This document shows, piece by piece, positions 12,401 to 25,062 of a stretch of 64,000 nucleotides of DNA. The notes under the pieces are model-generated. The model searched no databases. It was given only the letters and a program-made list of their open reading frames with translations, and was not told the origin of the DNA. Made by a program: the position numbers and the translations under genes. The stretch's first letter is position 1, and each line of letters starts with the position of its first letter. This DNA is from Carex sylvatica (lineage: Eukaryota > Streptophyta > Magnoliopsida > Poales > Cyperaceae), in NCBI GenBank assembly GCA_964058845.1, contig CAXKVR010000028.1:248001-312000 (forward strand), written 5' to 3'.

Positions 12401-14030
12401 CTCTGCACAGAAATTAAAAGGTATATATATAATATATTATTTGTCATCTCTGTAATTCATTTTAAAACTATATTTTTCTGATTTATAAAATTTCCCTTTT
12501 TATCCTTCCTTTTTTTGTTTTTTGAGATTAAACCGTGATGACATTGATCGAACGATAAAGCTCCGGATTTGGCAAGTACACAACAGTTACATGTGAAATT
12601 CAAGTATATTATGAAGGAAGAGAAATCGCTCACAATTACTCTCAAATACATAATAAACCGCCTTTTAGCAAATTAAATTGAAGCTTGTTATACAACTATT
12701 AAACAATTAATATGCCAGTCACACCATTAGCTAGTTTTTTAGGGGAATTTTTAGTACAAGGGACAGCTGAAACTGCTATCACTGAATAAATATATGTACT
12801 CGTTAAACTAATTGGGATGAAAAGAGAAAGAAAATTGAACTGAAATTCAAAGAGAAAGAAAGTACCGCAAAAGCGCAAATAGCTTCTAGAAAAATCGTCT
12901 CTGATTTGAGGAGTAAAGATCGAAAAGAGCTTTTTGTGAACCGCAAGGAGAAAGGAAACTGCTTTCCGAACTATCTATTTTATCTTTTATTAAGTGTTTT
13001 CTTCGTTTTTAATTTGTGTTTTTGTTTATATGTAGGTTGTCTTTTCCTAACTGCCTTTCTTTGCGAGAGAATAATAATTTATTGTTTTTTTTATTTCACC
13101 CCTCGAATGTTTGCTAATAGCACAAGAGGTTTTGTCGAAGTTCATTCAAAGGACGAATTTAACAACAAAATATGGATGGCATATGAATTTTAAAATTTTA
13201 ATTATATATAATACTGATCAATTTCTTTTTCATGAGAGTTTAATTATTATTATTTTTGCATTTAGGAACTCCTTTCATCATTGGCAGTTCATAAAAAAAA
13301 ATATATTATATTGGTCTATGTTACTTTCTAAATTTAATTTTAATAATAATATAATTACTATAGAAAAAAGAATAATATGACATAAACTAATTTCAGAGAT
13401 AATGTTTAATCTCTCTTATATCCATAATTTTAATTCCGTTCCTCTTTATTCACATTTGAAGTTCACAACTACAAAAAATATTAATGGTGATTACACAGTA
13501 GTGAAAAGCTTTTTAGGGTCTATACAGGATCTGCAATGAGACATTTTAAGAGGGGGAATATGGTACTTTGGCAGTTAAGATTATTATAAGAATATTTGAG
13601 GGGAAGGTGAAGCAGATTAGACGCGAGTCAAAGGATAGTGGATTGATCTCAACTAGGAATAGTAAAGTATGTTAACAACTGTCCCCACCGGTCAGTGAAA
13701 CAAAAAAGAGCGATAATTGAAATCAATTTACAATAAATTAAAGTCACGAGCATATATTTAAAAAATGTACAGAAAGAGACTGCTCAACTGAACGCAAAAA
13801 GTTTTAAAAAAATTATAAAAACAAAAAAGTATCAGCCTAATTATTATTATTTTCTCTTGAAAATGATATATTTAATGAGAATTGATCTCAATTTTAGTCT
13901 AAATAAATGTTTGTTCGGATATAATTTTTTAGATATAGATGGGAGTTAAATCTCTCAATTTTCATCTACAAGAGAGAAAAAATTGAGATAAAATCTCCAA
14001 TCAAATTTCAAACACTTGTTGACGCAACTA
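12401..14030. other. GST upstream region and AT-rich spacer
   Basis: The first few hundred bases upstream of the GST start should hold its promoter. The rest is AT-rich, with many in-frame stops on both strands and only short chance reading frames, such as 12906-13193. No gene, RNA or clear repeat is recognised. Confidence 0.4.
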
Positions 14031-14042
14031 TAATTAGCACAA

Positions 14043-14701
14043 TTTTTTTTTTTGAATGAAAACTTCGTAAGCAATTTTATTGATAAAAAGTTACAAAGTA
14101 GCTGTTACATAAGATTAGTGTATGTGAAAAACACACAGCTAAACAAAACAAAAAACGCACAGGGGTATATATATCATGTGAATGCAAATTGATCATCCTT
14201 GCTTAATTAGAGTGATAGAAGCCTAACGATATACCCCTCTATACGCATATTATAGCTGAGAAGGCATTGAATCCAAACCAGATCAGAAACTGAATCGACC
14301 GAACTAAGACAGTCATCCATCAACCGAGAAGGTACTGAATCAAACCAGACTGAGAACTAAATTGACCAGTCCATGACAATCACCTTTAAACAAAAAGAGA
14401 AGAAGAGAGACAGAAGAAGAAGCATGAAGCAGCCCAAAAACAACATACAAATATTAACCCAAAAATGAAAGGTATATCTACTGTACACATATGGGAGACC
14501 ACTCACTCTTCCATCATCGAAGAAGAGAAAACACCCATGACTGATCTATTACTTCAATCTGACACCCATTGGGAGAGAAAATAAAAGCGGCAGAGGTTGC
14601 CATACTTTTCCTTTCAGGATCGCCTCAAGTCACCTTCATTTTCTTCACCGCTTTGGGCACCTCTCTTTTATTTTCGCGTATGATCTATTCTTTGTTTTCC
14701 T
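14043..14701 (-). mobile_element. Retroposon insertion, probably a 5'-truncated LINE 3' end
   Basis: The 12-bp direct repeat TAATTAGCACAA flanks the segment at 14031-14042 and 14702-14713. Read on the minus strand it ends with an AATAAA signal (TCAATAAAATTGC) followed by a run of A, seen here as T from 14043. Target duplication plus poly(A) is the mark of LINE-driven retroposition. Inside, an imperfect tandem duplication of about 70 bp lies near 14260-14395 (GAGAAGGCATTGAATCC against GAGAAGGTACTGAATC). No coding frame survives, so it could also be a retroposed transcript of unknown origin. Confidence 0.7.
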
Positions 14702-14906
14702 TAATTAGCACAAAATTAGGTTGCGAATGTTACCACAATTATTTTTTTATTCTAGTTGAATTAGCACTTGTTGACACAACAAAAACTTTTACATGACTGG
14801 AAATCTCGGATAGATACCCTAATTATATATCACTTGAAAGTACATGATTGGCATTTAAAATTAAATGGGGGACCCTTAGATGTGGAGTATAAGATTAAAA
14901 AAAAAA

Positions 14907-15002
14907 GAAAAAGAGAGAGAATTAGCCTTTGGTCTAGTGGCAAAGACATATGGTCTCTATGTGAAAGATCATGATTTACTCAAAAAGATTAAAAAAAAAA
15001 AA
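14907..15002 (+). mobile_element. SINE-like fragment with tRNA-type box A
   Basis: GGTCTAGTGGCAAAGAC resembles the A box of a tRNA promoter. A weak B-box-like stretch (AGATCATGATTTACTC) follows at the expected distance and the segment ends in twelve A. AAGATTAAAAAAAAAA is found on both sides and may be the target duplication, although a low-complexity repeat is weak proof. It is not a tRNA gene: no cloverleaf can be drawn. Confidence 0.45.
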
Positions 15003-15689
15003 TGGTACATCTATTGTAGTGTGATGGATGGACAAATTAAGCAAAGTTAACAAGGCAATTGAAAGCGCTTCGGTCATTTACAAAATGAGAAACGATTTTT
15101 ATCCACACTATTTTGTCTATTATCTGTCCACAGTGTTATCCACTCCCAGTTTCAACTATTTTTAACTGCTTTCGGTCCGCACCCATACGTCTCCTATTTA
15201 AACTTATCATCGCACCTTTCTTTTTTGAATTTCATTTACAAAACTTTCCATTCCGATCAAATTTGCTCCGTAATTTCTGCGATTTCCTTCCTCTTTTGTC
15301 TCGAGGAAACATTCAAGATTGATCTGAGAGAGGCGAGAACCTTCAGGAGATTTTCTTCCTCTTTCCACGATTTCCTTCCTTTTTTCGCGATTTTCTTCCT
15401 CTTCCGTTCCTCTTTCTCGACGGAACCTTCAGGAGTGGATTTTGATCGGATAGAAGTTGTCAGGGTTGAAGAACATCACAAAATTTAAATCTAGTGAGTT
15501 ATTTCTTTATTTCTATTAAATTTGTTAATTGATTTGATGCAGTAACAGATCTAGCATTGTTTTGAACTTTTATTTGAACCTTTAATTGAATTTGTTATTT
15601 GATTTGATATAGTAAGGAATCTCGTAATTATTTCTTTATTTATGTTGAATTTCGATATGGAGGAGATATGAGGAGATGATCTGAGAGAG
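15003..15689. other. Pyrimidine-rich leader-like sequence
   Basis: From 15180 to 15480 the composition changes to CT-rich text with repeated TTTTCTTCCTCTTTC blocks, like a plant 5' leader, followed by TGAGTTATTT that could act as a splice donor. No coding exon follows; tandem repeats begin instead. It may be the end of a decayed mobile element that also includes the repeats downstream. Confidence 0.3.
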
Positions 15690-16190
15690 GCGACATGGAT
15701 GAGAGATGATAGAGAGACGATATGGAGTATTAATCTGATAATTTTACAGTATTTTCCCGTTAATTTTACAGTATTCATCTCGTAATTTTATAGTATTCAT
15801 CTTGTGGAAATCTGGAGGAAAGAGATGATAGAGAAGCGATATGGAGTATTGATATGTTAATTTTACAGTATTGCCCTGTTAATTTACAATATTCATTTTG
15901 TCATTTTACAGTATTCATCTTGTGGAGATCTGAAGGAAAGAGATGATAAAGATGCGATATGGAGTATTAATCTGTTAATTTTATAATTTTTTCCATGTTA
16001 ATTTTACAGTATTCATCTTGTAAATTTACAGTATTCATTTTGTGATAATCTGGAGGAAAGAGATAATAAAGAGGCGGTATGGAGTATTGATCTGTTAATT
16101 TTACAGTATTCATCTTATGAAAATCTGAAGAAAAGATATGATAGAGAGGTGATATGGATTATTGATCTTGTAAATTTACAGGATATGACA
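15690..16190. repeat. Tandem repeat, period about 118 bp, about four diverged copies
   Basis: The phrase GATATGGAGTATTGATCTG recurs near 15719, 15838, 15955 and 16075, and in shortened form near 16151. Each unit also contains TTTTACAGTATTCATCTTGT one to three times and ends with GGAGGAAAGAGATGATA. Copies differ by substitutions and small indels, so the array is old. Confidence 0.75.
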
Positions 16191-16720
16191 CATTAAATTT
16201 GTACTGGTAGTTTCAAAGTTTTCGGATGTTTGAAAATTTTAATTACATTTTTTGTAAGATGTGTTATATAAGTTACAGCATTGAGTTAGTAATTTTACAG
16301 AATTGACGCAAGTCAAATGAAAGTTTTCTTGGATGTTTGAAAATGATAATTACGTTTTTTATATTATTTGTTACATAAGTTACATCATGGAGTTAGTAAT
16401 TTTACAGGATTGACGCAAGTTTAATGACTTGAAATGTTCTATAAGTTTTTGTAGAATGTTCTAGAAGTTTTTGTAAAATTATCATTAACCGCAAATAACT
16501 GGCATTAACTGCAAATAACTTCCATTAACTGTTAGTAATAAAAGTATAATTAGTTTGTCAAGTGGTTTCGTACGAAGTACAGTTAGTTTGCCAAATTACA
16601 AACCATTAATTAAAGTTTCTGGATGTTTGAAATTTTTTATTACGTTTTTTATAAGATTATTTTTACAAATTACAGCATTTAATTATTAAATTTACAGGAT
16701 TTGCACATGTCAAATGACAA
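16191..16720. repeat. Second diverged tandem repeat, period about 120-135 bp
   Basis: GGATGTTTGAAAATT with ATTACGTTTTTTATA, then TTACAGCAT and TTTTACAGGATTGACGCAAG, recurs near 16210, 16340 and 16610. It shares the TTTTACAG core with the preceding array and may be part of the same element. Confidence 0.55.
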
Positions 16721-19610
16721 TTTTTCTGTGAACAAATGGTCGACAAATGTCTGTGGACAATTAGATGCTTCCTTACAGAATAGTCCCTCAAAGTAGTAAT
16801 AAATATTAGGCTTTTTAAAAAAAGATTTATATTGGTCCGAAATCCAATAACATCAATTGATTATTAGTGGTCTCTTGTGATAGTAACACATTACACATAT
16901 GACGAGAGGCGAAACTAATAATCATTTATATTAGGCTTATGACTCTCCTTCAACAATAAAGATATTTTTTTCTGAAAGAGTTTTCTTTCTTAATTATACT
17001 CACTGATTAAAAAACTATAAATATTTATATTCGCCAATACATCTTAAAAATAGTAAGTTCAACTCTTTTACTCGGGAGCAAAATCAGAAAAATTGTGATT
17101 GAGAAAGTTGAATTAGCTACTGTAATTAGATAACTTACAATATAAATTTGAATAATTCCTTCTTCTTCTTTTTTTGCCAGAATCATCTTCTAAAATTAAT
17201 TTCTTTAAGAGAAAGTTCGGTTTTTATAAAATAAATTGACGTACTAGATATAAAATAAGTAAACGTATAATGCTCCTCTAATATTTAAAAAAAAAAAAAA
17301 TAGAAAGACACACACCAAATGATTGCATATCGTCAGAAAATGTAAGAGTCTACCTATAAATCAATCATCTGATATTTGCTAATACAAACTCTATTAATAA
17401 GTTTATGTATTTTTTTGTGAGCTTATTTGTACAGCAAGAACTATTTATTTTATTATTTTTATTCTACTACAACTTTTAAATAAATTTCAAATAATTTTAA
17501 TCAAAACAACTGTCCATCCCGTTAGATCAGGAACAACACAATACACATGCGACTGTACGAGCTCATTATTATGGTTATATCTGTGCAAAACGGTCACTAG
17601 GTACTTAGTATTTTATTAAATAGCGACAGCGTGGCCAGTGTTATCTCCATCAATTTATTTTTTCTTTTTTTTGGTGTTACCCGTTACCTCCATCAATTTT
17701 GTGGTGCAGATACATTCTCCCTTCAAAAACTATTCCAACAACAGCGGGATACTTTGACGCTCATATCCCGGAATTAATCACAAAATATAGTTAACTTATT
17801 GAGCAATGCTTCACATCTCCTATTGTGGCGCTTATATAAAGACAAATTTGTAAGAATGACAAGTGATAATCTCGCACTTCTGCAAAGGTTCTTAAAAAAA
17901 AAATAAGCGATCATCTCTGACAAAAATTAAAGAGACAGTTATGTTGAATATTATAGTAAACATGATGATATATTAATATTATTAATTTTTGATACTAAAC
18001 ACACTCAATTTTGACAGTATTATCGTCTAACTTAATTTAAGAGATCTAAGTTTTTGTCAGTCCCTCCTCAACACACATCATCTAACAACAATAGACATAA
18101 TTAAGACCAACTTTATATTTGTAAATTTGGAGTAATAAAAAATCAACTATTCAAATTATGTCCATAGTCAGTTAGATACTTAAAGAGGATGAATAATTAT
18201 ATTTGTAGTTATCAATCTGCTAATGTTTGCTTGATCTAATTGTAGATGGGTATATCCAATCAAGTGATTTTATAGTTGTAGAGTATCTATTTTTGTTAAT
18301 AGAGTCTATCTTCATTAATATAAAAAAATATGTTCACAATTAAACTAGTGATCTTTCAAGCATACTAATATACATTAAAATATCTCTTCAAATTATGCTC
18401 GCGGTTAAATTAGAATCTATTTATTGTGCATGTAAATCAAAATTTTGACACATTATTTTTTATATAATGAGAAAACTCATGCACTAACCTTTTTTCATCT
18501 AATTTATTATCCTTTGTATCTGCATTTGCTAATATTTACAGTCATAATACGAATTAAAACTATACAAAATTTGAACTATTACACAATGGATTATTTATGA
18601 TATAAGAATCTTTCTAAAAAAATGGAGAGAACATTATAAGCGAGTATCTGACAATTCGTTCAAATATAAATGTCAACAAAAAATTATATAATCATATTCT
18701 ACGATTTATCATTAGACAGTACATACATAAATTCGTAGTTTCGATCAAGCAACATTATTTCTATCTTCCACTAAAGATCTTAATTGAGAAATGTGAAGAG
18801 CTTCAAATTAAAAAAATAAAATAAAAGTAAAAATAAAATAAAGATAATCCAATATCTTATAATTTTGTCTTCACAAAAATAAAAGTTTTCTACTACTTTG
18901 CTAGCATCAACAATTGTGGGTCTTTGTTGGTGGTCGCTAGTAGCGCTTGACATCATCCCATTTAAGCTCTAGGTCTAAGTAGTGTAATTAGCGCGGTAAG
19001 CAACGGCGAAGACCAGCCACTTACTCCGAATAACTCCTAAAAACTAGGAATACTATCGTACAAAAAGATCCAAGAACTGAACTGTAGGACCCATTATCCG
19101 TAGCTACAAAAAGGACGCTCATTTGCTATGGAATATCAATTAAAAACGTGAACCGGGTGCAAACAAATGATCATTCTAGAGTCTAGACTTAGCGGGTCAC
19201 TGGGCACGCATTAAATGCGGGTCGCTTGCCCATCCACTTCCGGTCCCCATATTATAACCTTCCCATTTGGAGCTTTCCTCTCGCAATTCCCACAGTGATA
19301 AACACTGCGCACATATTCTACGTACTGCATACTTCATCCATCCACTTGTTCACTTTTAAATATTAGATGAAGTTACTCCTCCCAGTAAGTGGGCCGCGTA
19401 ATTTTGTCGTAAAATATAACATGTGAATATAGATCAGTTCTTTTTGTAGTCCGCTTAAATTCTCGCTTTACACTGTCCCTTCCTGTTATCTCATGCGCTG
19501 AAATCCCTTTCTCAGCGTCAGAGCTGCTCATTTAAACTCTTTCATATCTCAGTAACAGGGGACAGAAAGAAACATAGGTTATTTCTGTAATTTTGCATTG
19601 AGTTAAGGCA
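16721..19610. other. AT-rich spacer and UVR8 upstream region
   Basis: No gene is recognised. The sequence is very AT-rich to about 18900. The last 700 bp, directly upstream of UVR8, are less AT-rich and should contain its promoter and 5' leader. ACGT cores occur (AAAAACGTGAACC near 19143, CTACGTACT near 19320) but a perfect CACGTG G-box was not seen. Confidence 0.4.
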
Positions 19611-22600
19611 ATGGAAGGGGAGGTCACCACGCCGGTGCGTGAGGTTGTTCTTGTGTCAGCTGGGGCAAGCCACTCAGTCGCGCTTCTCAGTGAGTTTTCT
19701 TCTCCTGTGACGATGTTATGTGGCGTTCTATGTCGTGAGTGGCTGTACCAATCGACCCCGTGTTTAGGCGGGTGCAGGATTGCAGTGCAGGGACCCGCAC
19801 CGTGATTTGATTCAATGGAGCGTCAAAAGAAAATTATGTTCTGTTCATAAGGATTTTGTTTTGTCAGCAAATTTCGAATTTGTCTTTATTAATTTTTGCT
19901 AGTAGTAACTGGTGGTGCTCTTTGTTTTTTTTTATATGATTCAAAATGCCTTATTTTTTTCTACATAATTTGCCTTTCTTTTGATTGTGTTTGTATTTAT
20001 TTTAATTTTCCTTTTATCTCAGCTAAAATCAACCCTAGTTGCAATAATCTAAGACTAGATGTTTTTGTCTATGTGACTATGTCGTCTGATCATCTCCTAT
20101 CATCACAAAAATGTACATCATCAGTAAAAACAAATTGCATAAAAGAAAAAAAGAGAAGAACGATAAAACAAATAAGTTGTCCAAAACGAGTCATCCGTGT
20201 CCAGAAAAAAAGAAGAAGAGAGAAGTAAACGAACTTTGGATTGTGGATTGGCAATCACCTTGAAGTATCACAATTTAACTCGACCTTTAAGTAAGAAATG
20301 GTTTCTGGTTTTGATTTAAAACAGCTGGAAATGTGGTATGCTCATGGGGAAGAGGTGAAGATGGACAACTGGGCCATGGAGATGCTGAAGACCGGACTCA
20401 GCCAACTATTATTACCACCTTAGACAGCCCCAGCATTATCTCTCTGATTTGTGGGGCCGACCACACCACTGCCTATTCTGAGTCTGAGTTGCAAGTCTAT
20501 AGCTGGGGCTGGTACACACTTTCACACTCTTTTGTTTGGCTGAACTGGAAAGGACTATTCTAGATGACAAAAAGAAAAAGTTTCCATTGCACAGTTAAAA
20601 GTGAAATTATATATAAAAAAAAATCATTATTACTTGGTTCCTTTTTTTTGGTCCTGATGTTTTAAAGTTTTCATTCCAGTCTCTAATTTCTGTCATTTGA
20701 ACCTCATCAAGCATTTGACTAAAGAAATGATAGTAATGATCAATTTAAATGTTGGATTGCCAAAATGGAAAAGCTTTCAATTTTAGAGGACCAAAATGAA
20801 AGGAAAATGTCGAGGTAATGCATAATGATGTAACTTTTTTTTCTTTGTTTTTCCCTTAATATTGTGCTTTATCTTGTAGGGGTGATTTTGGGAGGTTGGG
20901 GCACGGAAACTCTAGTGACGTATTTACCCCTCAGCCTGTGAAGGCATTACAAGGCTTAAAGATCAAACAAATTGCTTGTGGAGACAGCCATTGTTTGGCT
21001 GTGACCATAGATGGAAAAGTACAAAGGTTATTATCTATTATATTCAATTTAACATAATTCTAATAAGAATGTATAATTCCATATGCTAAAGGCAATATGT
21101 AAGACTGTATAAGAAACTTGTTTTTAAAGTTTAATTTGTTCGAGAAATTGGTAGTTTCTTGCTGTTTACAAAAAGTATGATATTTTTGTGTGAATAATGT
21201 ATGATGCTGTAACTTCTAATTACCAAATGTACATTTTAAATTTATATGATAAAGTTGGGGGCGTAATCAGAATGGGCAGCTTGGGCTTGGCACCACAGAA
21301 GACTCTCTTCTTCCACAAAAGATACAAGCTTTTGAGGTAGAACATAATATCAAATTTTGCAAAATTCACATGTTTTTATTTTTGTTTCTGTTTCATTCGC
21401 ACTCATTATACTGATACAATATTATTATGAAGGGAATTTGTGTAAAAATGGTTGCTGCTGGTGCTGAGCATACTGCTGCTGTCACGGAAGACGGAGAACT
21501 CTATGGATGGGGCTGGGGGCGTTATGGGAATTTGGGCTTAGGTGACCGCAACGATCGCCTCAAACCTGAAAAGGTTACCTCAACTGAGGTACATTTAGTT
21601 CCTTTTATGCTCTCTTTCTGTAATACACTTATCAATTTATTTGTGGAGTAGAACTAGGGTGTTCTTAAGCTCACCAAACTCTCTAGTGTGCTTAACTCTA
21701 AAACCATTTAAATTAACTTCAAATAACGAATCCAAACCGTTGAGACCAATTTACTTCACTAGTGATGCGTTTGCACGTCAAATTTATAAATTTCGAATTA
21801 ATTTAGTATAAAGTCAAACGTCAAAAACAATGAAAAATTAATGTATTAAAATTAACTTGTAGAACTTTTTTTGACCACTTGACTTTATACTAAAATAATT
21901 CAAAAATTATAAATCTGACATGTAAATGCGTCACTCGTGAAGTAGATTGGTTTCCACAGTTTGGATGCATCATTTGAAGTCATTCCGATAGATTTTGGAG
22001 TTAAGCTTACTAATTCGTTGGTGAGCTTAAGAACACCCTACTTCTACTCTTATTTGTGTAGTTTTACTTTTTAATTAGTTTACTTTATAGGGGGTAAAAA
22101 TGCTCCTCGTGGCATGTGGATGGCGGCACACCATAACAGTTTCGACTTCAGGGAGTTTGTACACCTATGGTTGGAGCAAGTACGGTCAACTAGGGCACGG
22201 TGATTTCGAAGACCACCTTGTTCCCCATAAATTGGAGGCACTAAAGGACACTTCCATTTCTCAGGTCCGCTAATCTTTTGAACAGTCCTGATTTCTTTGT
22301 TACTTCTTTGAGCATTTGCTGTATACTTTGATCCTGTTTTGTATTGTCAGATTTCGGGGGGATGGAGACATACCATGGCGCTAACTTCAGAAGGAAAGCT
22401 CTATGGTTGGGGTTGGAATAAGGTATAGTAATTCGTAACTAGTTCAAAGTGGAGTTCATTTCATCTAGTATCTCATACTAACATGTTTTTTATTTCTGTC
22501 TTTGTGGGTAGTTTGGGCAAGTAGGTGTAGGTGACAATAGGGATCACTGCTCTCCAGCTCAAGTCAACTTCCCTGACAATCAGGTAAATATTTATTTATG

Positions 22601-23716
22601 GTTTTAGAAGGTTATATTAGTTCTGGTTGGGATGCTATAATGTTGTTAATGAAACTAAAATTTTAACCCTTTATGAAACTAAAATTTTAGAATATTGTTC
22701 AAGTATCATGTGGATGGAGGCACACGATTGCTCTTACTGAGAGGAAAAATGTTTTTTCGTGGGGTAGAGGTACCAGTGGTCAACTTGGTCATGGTGACAT
22801 TCTTGACAGGTAATTCTTTCTGAGTAAATTATTTCTATTGCATCTCATGCACTGAAGGATTTCTAAAGGGTGTAAATTTAGCTCTGAAAGTTAAGAAAGG
22901 TCAGATATATATTATCATAAATTTGAAGAGAGGCGCAACTATACGAGGGAACCCAAAAAAGAATGATACTCTCTATCGGTTTGTACAATTATTGTCCTGG
23001 TGTGCTAAATATATATATATTGTATAAGCTTAAATTTAATTAACATTGCTTCTTTATTGTTCTTGTAAAGGAATACACCGAAGATGGTAGAAGCTTTAAG
23101 TGTTGATGGATCTGCATGCAAGAAATTGGAAACCTCGAAGATAGCCCCACTGTCAGGTTGGTTGGTGCATTTGGAGCATACATACAGTACTTACCTGATA
23201 GACGTGTTGTATAATGTAACATCATCTTCTATGTATTTTTCAGGGAAGATTTGGGTTTCACCTTCGGAAAGATATGCTATTGTCCCTGATGAAAATGTGA
23301 GTTTCTTTTAAACTCGAGAAGACGCTATTTTCATTTAGGGACTTTTCTGCATAACGTGCTCTTGCAAAGTTTTGGTATGTGTTGCACATCAAAGGGACTT
23401 GTTTCCAAGTTTGCATTGAAAACCCTGCTTGTATTGTAAGAGATTTAAAACGTGTTTTTCAGTTAAGCGTGCAGGAGCCTGTTTTTATTGTTGAAGTATA
23501 ACCATGAGGGATAATAGAACAATTTTCAGTTCTTGCAAGGGTGTTTGTGCAAATTACTACTGTTACCATTTTATTCAATTGACTATGTGCCACACAAATG
23601 AGCAAATTGTAAAGCAATATTTTGTGCAGGTACCAAGGGCAACTGGAAGTACCAGCAAAGGCAATGGTAGTGATACTAATGTCCCAGATAACGACGTCAA
23701 GCGAATGCGGGTCTAA
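19611..23716 (+). CDS. UVR8: UV-B photoreceptor UVR8
   Basis: Twelve exons (19611-19689, 20325-20511, 20880-21026, 21255-21336, 21433-21588, 22091-22264, 22351-22422, 22512-22583, 22691-22809, 23071-23156, 23244-23296, 23630-23716) join to 437 residues; Arabidopsis UVR8 has 440. The protein is a seven-bladed RCC1-type propeller. The UVR8-specific GWRHT motif occurs three times, with tryptophans at 228, 280 and 332. These match Arabidopsis W233, W285 and W337, the UV-B-sensing residues, with a constant offset of 5. The VP motif for COP1 binding in the C-terminal tail is V405-P406 (YAIVPDE), again offset 5, and the tail ends DVKRMRV. UV-B splits the dimer; the monomer binds COP1 and induces HY5-dependent genes. 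All diagnostic residues are present, so a working receptor is expected. Intron 5 contains a MITE. Confidence 0.97.
21646..22049. mobile_element. Mutator-type MITE in UVR8 intron 5
   Basis: A perfect 9-bp direct repeat TTATTTGTG (21637-21645 and 22050-22058) flanks a 404-bp palindromic element. Its inverted ends start GAGTAGAACTAGGGTG on the left and GAGTAGAAGTAGGGTG on the right. A 9-bp target duplication is typical of Mutator-like elements. The interior resembles the elements at 34959 and 62756 (TCCAAACCGTT, TGCGTTTACA-like blocks, TTAATGTATTAAAATTAACT). It lies 57 bp after exon 5 and 41 bp before exon 6, leaving both splice sites intact. Confidence 0.85.
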
Positions 23717-24180
23717 TTAATCATCACAAATTATTATTGTATCACTTGCATGTAGTGAACTGAAACTACCTATATCCAAGGTTCTTTCACTTATTTTTTT
23801 TATTATTTTTACTTTTTTTTTTTTTGAACTTATTTCTGATTAGGTATATTGCGGCAGTAATATTATGTGCAGAGGTGACGTTTGTTTCTATCAAATAGTT
23901 TTAGGGTATGATTTAGAGAAGAACAGTCAAGGGGTTACCAAAATTGTGTTTTATGAATTTAAACAAATAAAATTTCCTGATTGAGTGTGAAGATACAAGT
24001 TTTTTTTTTTTCCGCTACAATCACAATAATGGTTGTCCAAATTACATGTACTTATTATTTAAAACAACATCATATCTTGTTTGCCTTTTCAATATAGGCC
24101 ACACTCAAACAAGTGGATATGAAAAATTAAGACATCACAAGCACAACTGCACACAACATTAGCAATCTTAAATTTTAACA

Positions 24181-25062
24181 TCAACCTAGCACACTGTAAA
24201 TCGACTCTGAATAATGAGAACTATTTTCCTTCGAGCTCTTTTTTCTTGTGAAGATATCTCCAACAAGGGGTACAATTGGCTTCATCTTTTGCACCTTTCT
24301 CTTCCTCGTCAAACCAAACTCATCTCCAAAGTCTCTAAGGCTAAGAGCATGGGCCAAGCTCGGTAAATACTCGTACTGTCCGGTATTTTCTACCGTCTCC
24401 TCTTCCCACCGGTTGCTCTGTACCATGCTTTGTTTTTCTCCCATGGCCATACTTATCTCCTCTTCTTTTGATGCTTCTATCTCAGATAATTTTGCCATGT
24501 TTCTGTTTAGTTGCGCGTTTAGACTTGCCAAGGCTATCTCCATTTCAGTCTCTCTCTTTTTAAGTGCCATGAGTTCTTTCTTTGTTTCAGTAACTTGTAA
24601 TTCGAGCCGCCTCAAGTAGTTGAAAACTAGATCTTCAGCTTCAGTTTCATTTTCATTTTCCTTCTCTCCATTTGAATTTGAAACCGAAGAAGTGTAAGAG
24701 GGAGGTGATGAGGGTGCAGAATACATGGGTTTATTTATCGGGGATGAGAAAAATGGTGGTGGAGGTGATGATACATGTATAGGTTTTGGAGACGCATCAA
24801 GTTTAGGGATTGGGTCAGTATTACAGGAAAGCATGTTTCGGGTTTGTGGTGCAGCAGCTGGTACAGGCTCTGGAGATGCATCAAGTTTATTTTTTGCATT
24901 GGTCTTGAAGGAAGAAGAATTAGAGATTGTGTTGGTTTTAAAGGAAGAAGAGTTAGTGGATAAGATGCGGTCACCAAACACTGCGACGGCTTCTTTAACC
25001 GACCGAAATGGCCGGGTAGTATCAACTTCTGACCTAGCCATGGGAGTGATTTGCACTTCCAT
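24181..25062 (-). CDS. WEB family protein (PMI2/WEB1-related), coiled coil
   Basis: A single open frame of 293 residues. Near the N-terminus it carries RPFRSVKEAVAVFGDRIL, the signature opening of small plant WEB-family (DUF827) proteins. A Ser/Pro-rich linker follows (about 40-130). Then comes a predicted coiled coil from about 145 to 205 (EAEDLVFNYLRRLELQVTET, ELMALKKRETEMEIALASLN, SEIEASKEEEISMAMGEKQS). The C-terminus is basic (KRKVQKMKPIVPLVGDIF). Larger relatives act in chloroplast photorelocation and actin regulation; the role of short members is unknown. Position 25062 is the first Met in frame, and a second lies seven codons inside. The gene converges with UVR8, the two stops being 464 bp apart. 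The family call is by signature; no subfamily is claimed. Confidence 0.8.
   Translation of the reverse strand: MEVQITPMARSEVDTTRPFRSVKEAVAVFGDRILSTNSSSFKTNTISNSSSFKTNAKNKLDASPEPVPAAAPQTRNMLSCNTDPIPKLDASPKPIHVSSPPPPFFSSPINKPMYSAPSSPPSYTSSVSNSNGEKENENETEAEDLVFNYLRRLELQVTETKKELMALKKRETEMEIALASLNAQLNRNMAKLSEIEASKEEEISMAMGEKQSMVQSNRWEEETVENTGQYEYLPSLAHALSLRDFGDEFGLTRKRKVQKMKPIVPLVGDIFTRKKSSKENSSHYSESIYSVLG

Noticed and set aside
14925..14985. tRNA gene
   Set aside because: The A-box resemblance is real but acceptor and anticodon stems do not pair, and an A tail follows; a SINE fragment fits better.
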